A stretch of DNA of 64,000 bases from Fusarium oxysporum f. sp. lycopersici 4287 (lineage: Eukaryota; Ascomycota; Sordariomycetes; Hypocreales; Nectriaceae). Shown piece after piece: positions 10,489 to 21,980 of this stretch (within the stretch, counting starts at the first letter, position 1; every line of letters begins with the position of its first letter). Both the position numbers and the translations under genes were made by a program. The notes under the pieces are model-generated. The model had not been told where the DNA came from. It ran no database searches and saw nothing but the letters and a program-made list of their open reading frames with translations. The stretch spans positions 2,872,627-2,936,626 of the forward strand of contig NC_030990.1 of the NCBI RefSeq assembly GCF_000149955.1, written 5' to 3'.

Positions 10489-13400
10489 CTACTCATCATC
10501 ATCACTATCCACAACAAACCCACCCCGTACACGCGGTCTTCGAGTGACGACAGGTGCTTCATCCTCATCCTCATCTCCATTCTTATTCACGCCGCCCATT
10601 TCCTCATCCTCGTCAGGCTGAGTCTTTTCAACACTGATTCGTCTCCTCTTGCGACTCTCTCCATCACTGCCATCTGGCAATGTTCCTTCTGGCTGCCCCT
10701 CGTTCTCTTCCTCAAGAGTTGTATTCATTGCCCTGAGAATGAAATCGTCGCCAGGATCAGAATCGTGACCAGATTCAGAATCTCCACTTCCTTCCTGATG
10801 CTCCTCACTACTTGATGCAGATTCTGTAGCTGCAATCCCACGCTTTCTAGTTGGCTTTCTAGGCACAGGAAGGCGTTCCGCAACGTGGCGAATGGCCGCT
10901 GCCTTTGCTTTTATCTCGCGTTCTCGAGCGAAGAAGGCTTCGTCGTACTCAGAATCCGTTTCATCGTCCTCGGGCCTTACAAACTCTTCTGATCTAAAGC
11001 TCATCAACCTGTCTTGCTCTTTTCTTCGCCTTTCTTTACGTTTCTTTTGTCTTTCTTCTTCGGTAAGTTCTTTTCGAGGCCTGCGTTTCCTGGGCGACTT
11101 CTTGGGGCCATCTTCTTCATCAATGGGTCTGCGCACCGTGGGGCCGAGCGGTCCGAACATGGGGTTGTCAGGCTCGCCGTCCTCATCATCATCGAAATCG
11201 GCCTTCTTGCGTGGAGCACTCTTGCGTTTCAACTGGTGTTCTGCCAGAACACCCTCCTCAAATGTTGGAGGGCTGAACTCGGCTTGGTTGATGTAGTGGA
11301 TAGCATCCTTGAGAACGTCGGCAGACACATCTGAAGGTATGATCCATGCAGACTCGGGTGTTTCTTCTGACGCCGGGTCTAATAATTGAAGGCCGACGAG
11401 TTTCATAAGGAGTCGCATATGAGAGTTCTTGAACATGGCATTCCGACGGTCCTTATCATCCGGGCGCACGTCTAAGCATTATTAGTAAACAAAGACTTAA
11501 AGCTCAGAACAAACTCACAGAATATAGGAGGCGCTTTTGGCCCCGACTCTGTTGGCTGCTCTTCAGCTTCGTCTTGTACAGGCTCAACTGAAGCCATTAC
11601 CTCTTCCGCTGCCATGAAAGCTTTACGTTCGCTCTCAGCGTCGCCGAGGATTTTCTTGATCCAAGCGACATGGTTTGCCTGGTTCTTGTCCAGCATTGCT
11701 CCAACGACAATGGCAATCTGTCGGTCTAGCTCTTCAGTGTTTTTGAAGACCAGCTCAGCTGCAGGTTTGGCTTTGCTGGCTGTAGTGACAGTTTGTCGTT
11801 CGAAGCCGTACTCGAGAAAGAAGGCGGTGCTGGACCCCTTGCTGAAGAGCATCTCCACAAGCAGTTCTGGCCGCTGTTCAAGCTTCTTGAAGCATTTTCG
11901 CAGTACCTGCTTCACTAACTCTTCCCACTCCTTGAACACTCTAGAGGACTTTTCAAGCGCAGCAGGGCCCTTGATCATGTTGTAAAAGAGGTGGATTATA
12001 TCCACACGGAATAGCATGACACTCGCTTCTGCTTTGAAAGCCACGCGATAGAAGTATCGATGCGCCCGCTTGAGTTGCGAGTCAGTCAGATCACGGTAAT
12101 ACTTGGTGAAAGCGACAAATGTATCCACTACGCTCTGGGGCGTGAAACGCGTTGCAAAGCGATGAAAGTCGAACTTTCGTTCTTTAGTGGTTCGCTCGGC
12201 GGATGCGGCGTCATTATCTGAACCGTCATTCTCGTCGTTGTCATTTTCGATTCCTGCAGCGTCTTGGGCAGCCTTCTTCTTCCGCCGAGTGCGCTTCCGC
12301 GAGCGAACTTGCATATCGATATTCTGCTTAGAGTATCCTTCCAGGATACGGAGGAAGTGGTGGACCAGTTCCGTGGCAGCGTCAAGGTAGTTGAAGCTTT
12401 GGTCCTTGTAAGTTCTAATGATGGTGGCAATTGCATCGTGGGTTGCTTCTTCGTAAAATAGACGACTAAGCACGTTTTCGGCGATCTCTTCGTTGTCCTC
12501 GTTGCCTGACTCTGATATTTCCTGCACTGTGAGAAGAATCTGGGTAAAACAACGCATAACGGCGGTTAGTTCATGCCAATCTTTCATCTCGAGTGACTCA
12601 TGGAGAGCCTTATTGAGAGTGATGAACATCTCCTGGTTGAGAACACCTGCAACAAGGTTGAAACTGCTGATATCCTCGCTGGGATTCTGACTCGATTGTT
12701 TCCTTGCCTTGCGCCTCATGCGCTCGGCTTCTAGGAACCATGCCACCAAGTAGAAAAACTGACGGCGATGATACTGCATTACATGTGGTGCCTCCCTATC
12801 GATGGTTTTGCGGACATGTTGGAATAGGGGGTTGAAGCCCGAGTCAAGGAAGTCTTCGACAAACGATCGCAACTGGTCATAAGCACGAGAATTAAGCTTA
12901 GTTGGTAATCCGAGATCTTTCTCATCTTTATCCCCTTTTCGTGCTCGGCGAGGAGGTCGGAAAGTCTTTGAGTTGTCCATCTTTTGGTTTCTCGTCGAGG
13001 CATCAGCCAGCGCATCTTGACCCGAAAGTGATGACATCTTGCCGTCGTCTCGCTTCACCCAAATCATAGTGCCGAATCGGTTGTGGCGAGTTGGGCCTTT
13101 GCGGTTGTATGCCTTCAACATGGACGACTCCTTACTCATCATATCGGCGAGCTCTCCAGCCTTGGCCTTACTTAGCTGCTGCTCATTCATGAAGAGCTTT
13201 TCAATGTCGACTTGTTTCACTAAATGGTATATAATCTCCATGACAGATGTATCTTCGGCTCGAAAATCCTCTCCCATGTTCGAGGCAAGTGTTAAGAGCA
13301 CGAGGAAGATATCTTGGTATGAGAATGCATCGATAGTGGCGGATCGAGATATTTGAGACTCATCGCCTTCGTATTTGACATCAGGGGGAGGCTCGATCAT

Positions 13401-14024
13401 GGCGATGTTACGGAGGAAGAACAAGACCAGCTTGATGATGCCTTGATCACGTTGTGTTCGATCGCCAATCGGTATTGCCATGGACGGGAGAGCCACCCGT
13501 ATAGCTGTATGAAGTACGCGAGCTCCGTCGTAGTTGACAACGGCTCGCTTATATCCAACCTGAGCAAGCTCCAGGACCGGCATATGGCGGTGGTGATTGA
13601 CCGTCATTCGCTCTCTGTCTCTTGCCATTGGCCAGGTGAGAGGAACCATGAGTTCGAAGCAAGCCAAGGCCATCCTGGACTTGAATTTGCTGTCCGTGGC
13701 GTTTTCGGGCCACGTCGAGAGAATGGGGAGCAGGTCACCCTCGACCAGGTTCGCCTCGTGTATGCATCGCGCAACGTCCATCCGATTCGTCTTTTCGTCG
13801 TAGAAGCGTATCCATCGCTTTAGATCTCGAAGAACCTCGAGGGCATCGTCACCGAGTTGATAGCCGCCATCGCTGTCGGCGCTGATACCTCCAAGCTGGA
13901 ATTCACTTGTCAGAACGTTTTAATTTATTGGTATCATGGGAAAACTTACCGCTGAGACAAGACTATTGATATGTGCTCGCACTTCCGGGTGCACAATATC
14001 TGTTGATCCATCTGCCAACTCCAT
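10489..14024 (-). CDS. tof1: Replication fork protection protein TOF1/Swi1 (TIMELESS family)
   Basis: This protein forms the fork protection complex with Csm3/Swi3 and travels with the replisome, stabilising paused forks and relaying the S-phase checkpoint. Exons on the minus strand are 14024-13950, 13895-11519 and 11471-10489, with introns of 54 and 47 bases, giving 1144 residues. The N-terminal TIMELESS domain is recognisable from the spliced start ([20 protein letters not shown], then [17 protein letters not shown]) and blocks such as [19 protein letters not shown] and [14 protein letters not shown]. The middle has [17 protein letters not shown], conserved in Swi1 proteins. The C-terminal third is highly charged with runs of Lys/Arg and Asp/Glu and ends VVDSDDDE. 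The length is typical. It is divergent from the 3-hydroxyacyl-CoA dehydrogenase gene. Confidence 0.93.
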
Positions 14025-14409
14025 GATCCTAATTCACTAAACATTGGCAGACCAGGAGTTGTCTGTCTCTATTCACAGGTCGTGGGGTTAGTGCTGCCTC
14101 GACAACATTAGAAAACATAGGCAGTCCCACCACTTCATTATACGACGCGCTTAGACGCGACTCGTCTGGCGTGTCTAATTAACGCGAGATTCGATAAGAA
14201 TTGATAAGATAAAGAAAGTTCTCGGCAATTGATAAGAAAGATCCGCCGGCTCCGAGCCGAGGTTACCCGCAATATGATGGCATGAGCCGTTGATTTCGGC
14301 GTCGGTGTCGGCGTAGCTGCCAATGTCCCCGTGGGGAAGAACTTAAAGAGACCTGGCACTTTACTATTGTATCGTGGTTTCAAAATTCACCCACACATTC
14401 TTCAAAAAA
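14025..14409. promoter_or_regulatory. Bidirectional promoter region, tof1 / 3-hydroxyacyl-CoA dehydrogenase
   Basis: A 385-base region separates the two divergent start codons. It contains ACGCGTCTAA/TTAGACGCG-like material: CGCGCTTAGACGCGAC at 14147-14162 holds ACGCG-type sequence, reminiscent of the MCB elements (ACGCGT) of replication genes. No exact ACGCGT was found, so this regulatory reading is weak. Confidence 0.4.
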
Positions 14410-15425
14410 ATGGCTGCTTCAATCTTTCGAATGCCTTCTATGGCAGCTGCGCGTCATGCTCGCTGCTTCAGCTCTTCACCTCGCCAATATGCCGCCGCAG
14501 AGGTCAAGAAGCTTGGTGTTATTGGTGCGGGTCAAATGGTAAGAGCATGTGAAAGACATTGCTGGCGTTCAGACAATTAACATCACAACAATAGGGATTA
14601 GGGATTGCTCTTGTTGCAGCTCAAAAGGCTCAGGTTCCCGTTACCTTGATTGATACTTCAGACAAGGCTCTGGACAAGGGCATAGCCTTTGCTGAGAAAC
14701 TCCTAGCAAAGGATGTCTCCAAGTCAAGGATCACACAGGAGCAGGCCGACAGCGCTCGTTCTCTTCTCAGTACGAGCACCAAAATGGAAGATCTCTCCTC
14801 TGCAGACATGGTCATCGAGGCTGTTCCTGAGCTGCCCAATCTCAAGTTTGACATATTTGGCAAGCTGGCTCAGATCTGCCCCAAGCATGCTATTCTCGCT
14901 ACAAACACTTCTTCTATCTCCATCACACGCATCGCCGCTGCCACGACCAAGGATCCCACTGATACCTCAGCTTCCTCTCGTGTTGTGTCGACACACTTCA
15001 TGAACCCCGTCCCTGTACAGAAGGGCGTTGAGATCATCAGCGGTCTACAGACCAGCCAGGACACTCTCGACACTGCCATTGAGTTCTGCAAGCGCATGGG
15101 AAAGATCACTTCGGTGTCCGCCGACTCTCCCGGATTCCTTGCCAATCGTATCCTCATGCCTTACATCAACGAGGCGATTATCTGTCTTGAGACTGGCGTT
15201 GGAGACCGTGATTCCATTGATGCCATCATGAAGAACGGCACAAACGTGCCCATGGGTCCTCTTCAGCTTGCTGATTTCATTGGTCTCGATACATGTCTTT
15301 CTATCATGAAGGTTCTGTATGAGGAGACCGCCGACTCCAAATACAGGCCGAGTGTGTTGCTGAAGAACATGGTCAACGCTGGGTGGTATGGTAAGAAGAG
15401 CGGCAAGGGCTTTTACGACTACTGA
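14410..15425 (+). CDS. Mitochondrial 3-hydroxyacyl/3-hydroxybutyryl-CoA dehydrogenase
   Basis: This is an NAD(P)-dependent dehydrogenase of the HAD/HBD family that interconverts 3-hydroxyacyl-CoA and 3-ketoacyl-CoA in fatty-acid or branched-chain oxidation. Exons 14410-14538 and 14595-15425 flank a 56-base intron and give 319 residues, the usual size of single-domain HBD enzymes. The first 30 residues (Arg, Ser, Ala rich, no acidic residue) look like a mitochondrial presequence. The Rossmann motif GAGQMG lies at 39-44 and is split by the intron. The active-site block STHFMNPVP places the catalytic His near 177, followed by the substrate-domain block PGFLANRILMPYINEA. The C-terminus KGFYDY has no peroxisomal PTS1. 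The chain-length preference cannot be read from the sequence. Confidence 0.92.
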
Positions 15426-16404
15426 GTCACTGCCTTACCAGATCTTCGGTGACAGCAATGCCTGATCAATCTTCACGATGCTCTTCGCGAGACTATCTAA
15501 ATAAAAATAAAAACAGTAATAATGTTCAAGTTACCCTATCCTGAGAGTTGCTATGGGCCAATTCATACATCACATACTACCTAGGTATGCAACATCTTGC
15601 CAACAGCGTTAACCTAGATAGGCCCCAGGAAGCAAGAAGACCTCTTGACATTAACTCAATGTACCAAAAATCACTAGTCTAAAGTCTAGTAAATCTATAC
15701 TAAATTTATCTAAATTTACCTAAGTCTTTTCATCGCTTAGGATAGAAGTCTTTGAAGTTTTCTCCTCCACCAGCTCCTGCAATGAGCAGAAGTAATATTA
15801 ATCCTCTCTGCTCTTGATTAAACGTGAATTGGACCTTTGTTCTCGTTGGTAAGTCCATTGTAGCGTAGCATTGTCATTAGCCAGGGCAAAGTTAAAAACA
15901 TTTTCTGTCTTTGCTTATCTTCATATACCCTCTTTGATGATGTTAAGGAATAGTATGAACTCTGAGATGATAGTTATCTTTTTGCTATAATAATATCAAC
16001 GTGAATTCAATCTTCTCGAGTACCGTATTAATATGCGCAGAGAAGGCTTATATATTTTTTTCTTTAAGAAACGTGAACTAAGTGTCCTTAAAGTTGGGGT
16101 TGGGTCGCCCCTTTCGCTACCTGCATACTGACAGGTAGCTCTCTTTTACCTACCTTTACTTGCCTAGGTAGGTAGTTATAATGAGTCGCATTCGATCACA
16201 GTGAATCACGGTCACAATTTGTGATATTTTACCTTGATCTTCAATATCCATTCAAGTTTCAAGTCTCAACCTCCAACCTCCAAACTACCTAGTTTCTCTA
16301 CTTTACACTGCTCCTGTCTCTCATATGAGTCTCTGTCCTCAGGCAAGTTGCACGTCGCTGCTCTGGATTAAAAGTTCAAGGACATCATCAACCACTGAAC
16401 TTTG
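15426..16404. other. Intergenic DNA with MITE and TACCTAGGTA palindromes
   Basis: No gene is supported. The stretch holds the dehydrogenase 3' UTR, MITE copy C, a perfect TACCTAGGTA palindrome (15578-15587) and a CCTAGGTAGGTAG run (16162-16175). Base composition becomes AT-rich after about 15850. Confidence 0.5.
15621..15772 (+). mobile_element. MITE-like element, copy C
   Basis: The left end GGAAGCAAGAAGACCTCTTG and right end AAGTCTTTGAAGTTTTCTCC form an imperfect inverted pair. The core ACTAGTCTAAAGTCTAGTAAA and TTTACCTAAGTCTTTTCATC is nearly the same as in copies F and H. No coding capacity is visible. Confidence 0.75.
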
Positions 16405-17608
16405 AGAACTCGTGAATCCGAAAGACGAGCGTAAGAATGGTAAGGGACTCAATCTTGTTCGAAAAATAGAGTCTGAGTCGGAACAACCTGGCTATGAATA
16501 CAAAGAAATGCCAGACGCTATGTACAGTTCAGAACAAGCTCACAAGGTGCCTCAGAAACTGTTTACAGAGGAGGACTTGTGAAATGACTTGGAAGACGAC
16601 GCCGAGGAGGCGAAGTCTATCAATCTGGATCTAAGAAAAATTGCACCGATGTTTGATCTCGACAACTTTACCCTCTCCAACTACGAAACATCAGAATACA
16701 GATCGACGATTAATGTTGATGGACAGTAACTCAACGTTATTGACTACCTCACAAGTCAAGATTTCAATGAATATATGGTTGGTTCAACTTCACCCCCAGC
16801 ACTATACATAACTAACAATTGTTATGATAGGATCGATTCACAGACACAAAGATAAAAGCTAAGGCCCGGTGGCCTTTGCAAACAATCCCACTTGAGCATC
16901 AATTGATAGGCAAAGAACGACTCAAGATGATTGCAAACTCTACATTCCGCCAGGGAATCCCTTGTGATGCCGTTGGTCTGGGCAAGTCCTCCACATCATT
17001 GCTCGCCGCTCTCGAGATCAAGGAAGTCAGACAGAATAGGGNNNNNNNNNNNNNNNNNNNNNNNNNNNNNNNNNNNNNNNNNNNNNNNNNNNNNNNNNNN
17101 NNNNNNNNNNNNNNNNNNNNNNNNNNNNNNNNNNNNNNNNNNNNNNNAAAAAAAAAACAACAAACGACGGGAAGCGAAGAGTCAAAAAAAACTTTTTTTT
17201 ATTACCTAACGCGCGGGGGGGGGGGAGGTTGGTCTAATTCTAGTAGAGGCCTCTCATTTGATTATCACTGAGCCATTCTGGGCACCAGGAAGAGAGGAGC
17301 AAGTCATTGAACGTGCTCATAGACTGCCTCAAAAACGAGAGGTTCACGTATGTCGTGTTGTATCTCACCCTTCGATGGTAGATGAGCTGGTGAACGACAG
17401 TCGCAGCTCTCAACTTGGCCAAATACATAAAGATCTACATGGGGTCCTCATTGGGAAGGATGACGAGACTTTCCATAGAGAGTTACTGTCAACTCGAGCG
17501 GCACCTGAACAGGGAGAGGAAGAGGAAGAGGAAGTGGAAGTGAGAGTGGAATTGCTCGACCTCGAGGATGCCAACGACCGTATCATGAAAAGAATCAATG
17601 CTAATTGA
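16405..17608 (+). pseudogene. Broken SNF2-family helicase gene with assembly gap
   Basis: One frame reads through an acidic N-terminal region (about 16417-16777) and a 53-base intron with good ends (16778-16830). It then enters an SNF2 ATPase start containing Walker A VGLGKSS (about 16972-16992) preceded by PLEHQLIG. Two in-frame stops interrupt it: TGA at 16580-16582 (probably from CGA) and TAA at 16727-16729 (consistent with CAA to TAA). N bases at 17042-17147 hide the middle. After the gap the helicase C-terminal motif resumes at about 17255 (ITEPFWAPGREEQVIERAHR, then LPQKREVHVCRVV) and ends in an acidic tail with a stop at 17606-17608. The stops are compatible with repeat-induced point mutation. 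The original function is unknown beyond the SNF2 fold, and no working protein is expected. Confidence 0.75.
17042..17147. other. Assembly gap (106 N)
   Basis: A run of N within the SNF2 pseudogene. The 80 bases after it are poor in complexity (A10, A8 next to T9, G13), which suggests low-quality read ends rather than genuine sequence. Confidence 0.95.
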
Positions 17609-17636
17609 TATAGCTTCGGATGAGGAAGAAGGCGAT

Positions 17637-17778
17637 CCTGGGGAGGAAGGAGGCTCGGATACTAAAATAAACTCATCAAAGAGCCCCCCTTGGCTTAAAT
17701 TAAATTACCAAAATCTTTTCATTGTTTAGGATTCATTGCTTAGGTCCGAGATCCTGAGTTTTCTTGCCTCCCCCAGGT
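17637..17778 (+). mobile_element. MITE-like element, copy D
   Basis: The right end GATCCTGAGTTTTCTTGCCT, followed by CCCCCAGG, matches the family. The left end CCTGGGGAGGAAGGAGGCTC is its imperfect inverted partner. The core has ATCTTTTCATTGTTTAGGAT. It starts about 30 bases after the end of the SNF2 pseudogene frame. Confidence 0.6.
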
Positions 17779-20639
17779 ACTAGGGAATGATGCCCAAGAG
17801 CACGCCTCTCTCTGTCAGAACACACAGAGTATATCATCGTACGACATAAAGCCGAGACCTTCTCAAGAGGTCCGACCGCGCAATCAAGGCTCCTGCAGAC
17901 ACATCCGATTTCCTGACGGGTGTCAGAGCAGGGCGGCAATAGCCTCGAAATGAACCCCCCGTCAGCCTCTTCGGCAGTTGTGTCTGTTGAATCATTACCC
18001 TCACCCTTACCTCATAAACACAAGGATAGATTCAATGTCTTTATTGTACCTTCTACATGATTCTATAACTTCTTCTTATGGAAGAAGAGTCCGGGTCTTT
18101 TGTCTTAGTACCAACCAAGGCCCACACACCAATTGCTAAAATGCAAAGGTCAAAGCTCGAAACAACCATCGCCGAGTCCACCACATCTTGTCTAGCTACA
18201 CTGACACCTAAAATATGAAACTGTCTATCTGCGCTCAGTCACTTTTTGTTTGGTTTCGTGCTTCTGTTTACGGGCCTTCTTTGCGAGCCTTCGTTCGACC
18301 AATTGATTGAAACACCCGTCGATCATTAGACCTTGTCTAGTCTTTACTATACGAATAGGTCTCTCTCAATGATAGACCACACGGGGAATTACGAGAACAG
18401 GAGGACACTGATCAAAGCTGAGCGGAAGTTTAGTTTCTCTGGCAAGGCATGCTTAAACTCTAGATGTCGAACATGCAGCCAAGAGAATCACCCGTTTCGC
18501 ATCAAGCGACAGTTGGGGATAGATTTGCGAAGTGACAGAAGTCTCCTACACGCCAAATATGTCAGTTGGTCTGCATCAAGACTCTGAGACAAGCCCCCAA
18601 TTCTTTTGGTATTTGCTTCTTTCTGCTTACCGAGGTACATCTATTGTGAGTCACCACGAGAGACAAAAGCAAATCCCAATGATGAAACTGCTTAGAATAA
18701 CACAAGACCATATCGAGAAATTGGGACATCGCTCTGATATTCTCAGCTTTCGACTTCGATATAATGAGATATGACCTACACCGCCATTCATATGTCCCAT
18801 CAACCAGGATAGCAGATTATAACAGACGAAACCCGAAACCTGATAAAGCTTTCAGAGGCTCGTTCGATATTACTGATAAGATGCAACGACAGAGCAGGCA
18901 GATTGACTTGGGCATGCCTCGAAAACGAAACAGATCAACAAGCTTAACTTATAAGTTTCTAGGCTGCGTCTTCTCCGGTATTGGCAAGACACTCGATCCT
19001 CTGCCAGGGGGTATATACGGCAGTTGCGTGAATACAGCTGACTTCTGTGCACTAGGTGCCAGACATGAGAGGGTGTTGGAAGCCAAACTTGTTGTCACTA
19101 TTGGCTTATATGACATCCATCACATTGATACCTGCGACTGTAGACTGCAGTCAATCTTGAGTTGTGATAGCATAATAACACAACTAGACTCTCAAGGCAG
19201 ACTCTCGAAAGGTGTTGAGATTCCATGCTTGTTGCATGATGTTACGACCCGGCGGTCGAGTGTTTCATGCTTGGGCTTCAGCAAGCAAGGGTCACCCGAG
19301 CGATTCCAGCTGGCTAGGTTGTGGCCATTGGATTGCCACAAGCTTCATCTCGAAACCTGATTGTCTCCATATTAAACAGGCCACTTGGGAACTCTCCGCA
19401 ATTCAGATTTGTGACCCACCAGATCAAGGAGAGGAAGAAAGTGCCAGCAGACATAGGGGAGAGATGGTCCTCCATAGAATATCTACAGAACCAGGAACTC
19501 CAACAAGATTATGCTGGAGAAATTCAGGTTTATATCCGTATCGTAATGATCATAGTAATTTCTAATAATACTTNNNNNNNNNNNNNNNNNNNNNNNNNNN
19601 NNNNNNNNNNNNNNNNNNNNNNNNNNNNNNNNNNNNNNNNNNNNNNNNNNNNNNNNNNNNNNNNNNNNNNNNNNNNNNNNNNNNNNNNNNNNNNNNNNNN
19701 NNNNNNNNNNNNNNNNNNNNNNNNNNNNNNNNNNNNNNNNNNNNNNNNNNNNNNNNNNNNNNNNNNNNNNNNNNNNNNNNNNNNNNNNNNNNNNNNNNNN
19801 NNNNNNNNNNNNNNNNNNNNNNNNNNNNNNNNNNNNNNNNNNNNNNNNNNNNNNNNNNNNNNNNNNNNNNNNNNNNNNNNNNNNNNNNNNNNNNNNNNNN
19901 NNNNNNNNNNNNNNNNNNNNNNNNNNNNNNNNNNNNNNNNNNNNNNNNNNNNNNNNNNNNNNNNNNNNNNNNNNNNNNNNNNNNNNNNNNNNNNNNNNNN
20001 NNNNNNNNNNNNNNNNNNNNNNNNNNNNNNNNNNNNGGTTTTAAGGAGCACCAAGACTTCTGCTTATGTTACCCTTCAGAAGGATGTCTTGGCAACGGAA
20101 TGTAATAAAAGCATACATATACACGGGAACTACGGTTAGTGCCCGATCAGTACAGGGCTGCTAAGCAGCAGAGTTGAATCACATGTGCGTAGTCTAGAGA
20201 ATACTTGAGTTAGTGGTGTTTAAGAATTACGACATCACCGTATGGCTTGGTTATTCCCTTACAACAAAAAGAGCAACCTACTACAAAGGTACATATATAA
20301 CTTTAATGGATTTGACATGAGTTTCGGCCAGTTGAGCAAAGGCTATGTAAATTCAGGAGAATTCGGGGACTATCAAAACATACGGTTTCCAGAGATTCCC
20401 AAAGCAAATTCTCTGAGCTTGCTAAGGTTCAATCCTCGCAAACTTGCCTACAAGCAGAATTCTAATAACAGTTTAATATCAGGGCAGGTGATTACAGGCA
20501 GGGGCCCCCAAAGTATACCTAGGATAAGGTTCTCGAAGAAAAAGAACGTTGGCATCCTGGTCAAAACGCTAGTGGAACCAACAGAAGATCCCACTCGGAA
20601 TTCTCAACCATGGTAAACGACACGAAGGACGGGTGATTG
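17779..20639. other. Gene-poor stretch with assembly gap
   Basis: Apart from the N run at 19574-20036, the stretch has several overlapping open frames of 80-200 codons (for instance 18764-19360 and 20242-20616 on plus) in different phases. None has a recognisable domain, a clear start context or plausible splice joins. They may be remnants of decayed genes. I assign no function. Confidence 0.4.
19574..20036. other. Assembly gap (463 N)
   Basis: A run of N of unknown true length. Open frames that span it are artefacts. Confidence 0.97.
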
Positions 20640-21980
20640 GCGACTTCAAAACCGAACACGGCTATTTTTCTTTTCACAGAAAGAAGGGGCTCACCTCTTC
20701 AAAATCTTCTACTTCAATAAGGACCCGTAGGCCCTTGTACGAATTGTAGATGCAGAAGAAACTCTATGGTGTTGTTGTGTGCTGGATCAGGTTCGTTAGA
20801 TTCGAGGTATGATCAATCATATCCTATGAGATCGTATACTGCCTTTGAGTCCCCAATGAAGGTTTTCTGTTTTCAAAAGATAGTCAGCTTCGGTACTCAA
20901 GCATCCATGTCTTGAAAGTCCCAGAGCCGATTCATCGAAGGCGGAGCAGGCACTCCTGAAATCTGGGGACAAAGAGGTGTGTCTGTAACATATTCGTTTG
21001 TGTACGGAAGCTGCAAATCAATCGCCCTTTTGAGGTGGCCGTTGAAGTTTGGTTGATGGACGAATATTTCCGGAAGACGCTACCACAATGGAGCTCAGAG
21101 CTTTGCTGTTTTGAATCAGGTGCATCGTTGTGTCTCCATAACCATGAATATTCATGTTCTGCAGCCGCACAGAATAATGGACGGGCTGGTGGAATGCGCG
21201 TTCTAGCTGCTTCCTAACATAGATTTGCCCGACAGCAGCCAAGTGATTAGTTTGCGAAACGCCTCGAAGCTCTCTCCTTGAAGCGAAAGTATGCATGGAG
21301 CCGACTGGATACCGTGCGAACGGGATTGGCACAGCGAGTAACAACATTTTCAATGTTAGTGTTGCCTATCTTGCATTCTGTGTTCGCTTATGATCAAGCT
21401 TGTACCCTGATTCGGCTACTGACAGAGCATTGTACCGTACCTATATGTGATCGCAATAGTACTATGATCAGCAAGATTCCGTTGTATTACGAGATGCTAG
21501 CTTGTTCTCTGGTTCCCCATGCTGCGCTATGGGCAAGTCAAAACTTGTCTCAGCGACATCTCTGCTGCAGTTGGTCAATGACAGTCTTGATGATGTTGTG
21601 CAATCCCAACCTGACTCAATCTGGTCAGCTTTTCTTGCGAAGATAAGAGGCTCGTCTCAGATGAAATGAGACAACAAGCAAAGCCTTCATGTTAGCAAGG
21701 TGATCTCTTCGTCTTACCCCGTTTGACACAGGAAGAAAAGCGGCAGTTTGAGAATCATGTGGTATTCGGCAAATTAGAACTGTTCCTAAGCTTTGGGACC
21801 TTGGCACCAACGGTAATTGCAGTACCCCATGTCAGGCAATAAATGTGGACGTCGAAGACAGTCTTGAAAAATCTTGGGGCTTTAGATATGAAAGTCCCTA
21901 CTTTCGTTGGAGCTAGAGACGGAAGATTGAGGCTCATAATAAGGCCCGTGTTTCTATGCCGTGGAAAGAAGGGTCGTTTC
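20640..21980 (-). pseudogene. Possible decayed coding region, minus strand, unidentified
   Basis: On the minus strand several consecutive frames read like protein separated by stops and shifts. A segment at 21353-21018 contains GDTTMHL, then SSIVVASSGNIRPS and TKLQRPP, with spacing loosely like an ankyrin repeat (GxTPLHL..., then G-N/A-x-I). Nearby segments (about 21650-21480 and 21937-21755) are also open. No intact start, domain or intron chain can be drawn. This could equally be chance open sequence. Confidence 0.25.

Noticed and set aside
18764..19360. 198-codon plus-strand open frame
   Set aside because: No domain recognised, mixed composition, and several other frames of similar length overlap it; treated as unresolved gene-poor DNA.
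19321..20139. Open frames running through the N block at 19574-20036
   Set aside because: Their length is produced by undefined bases in an assembly gap.
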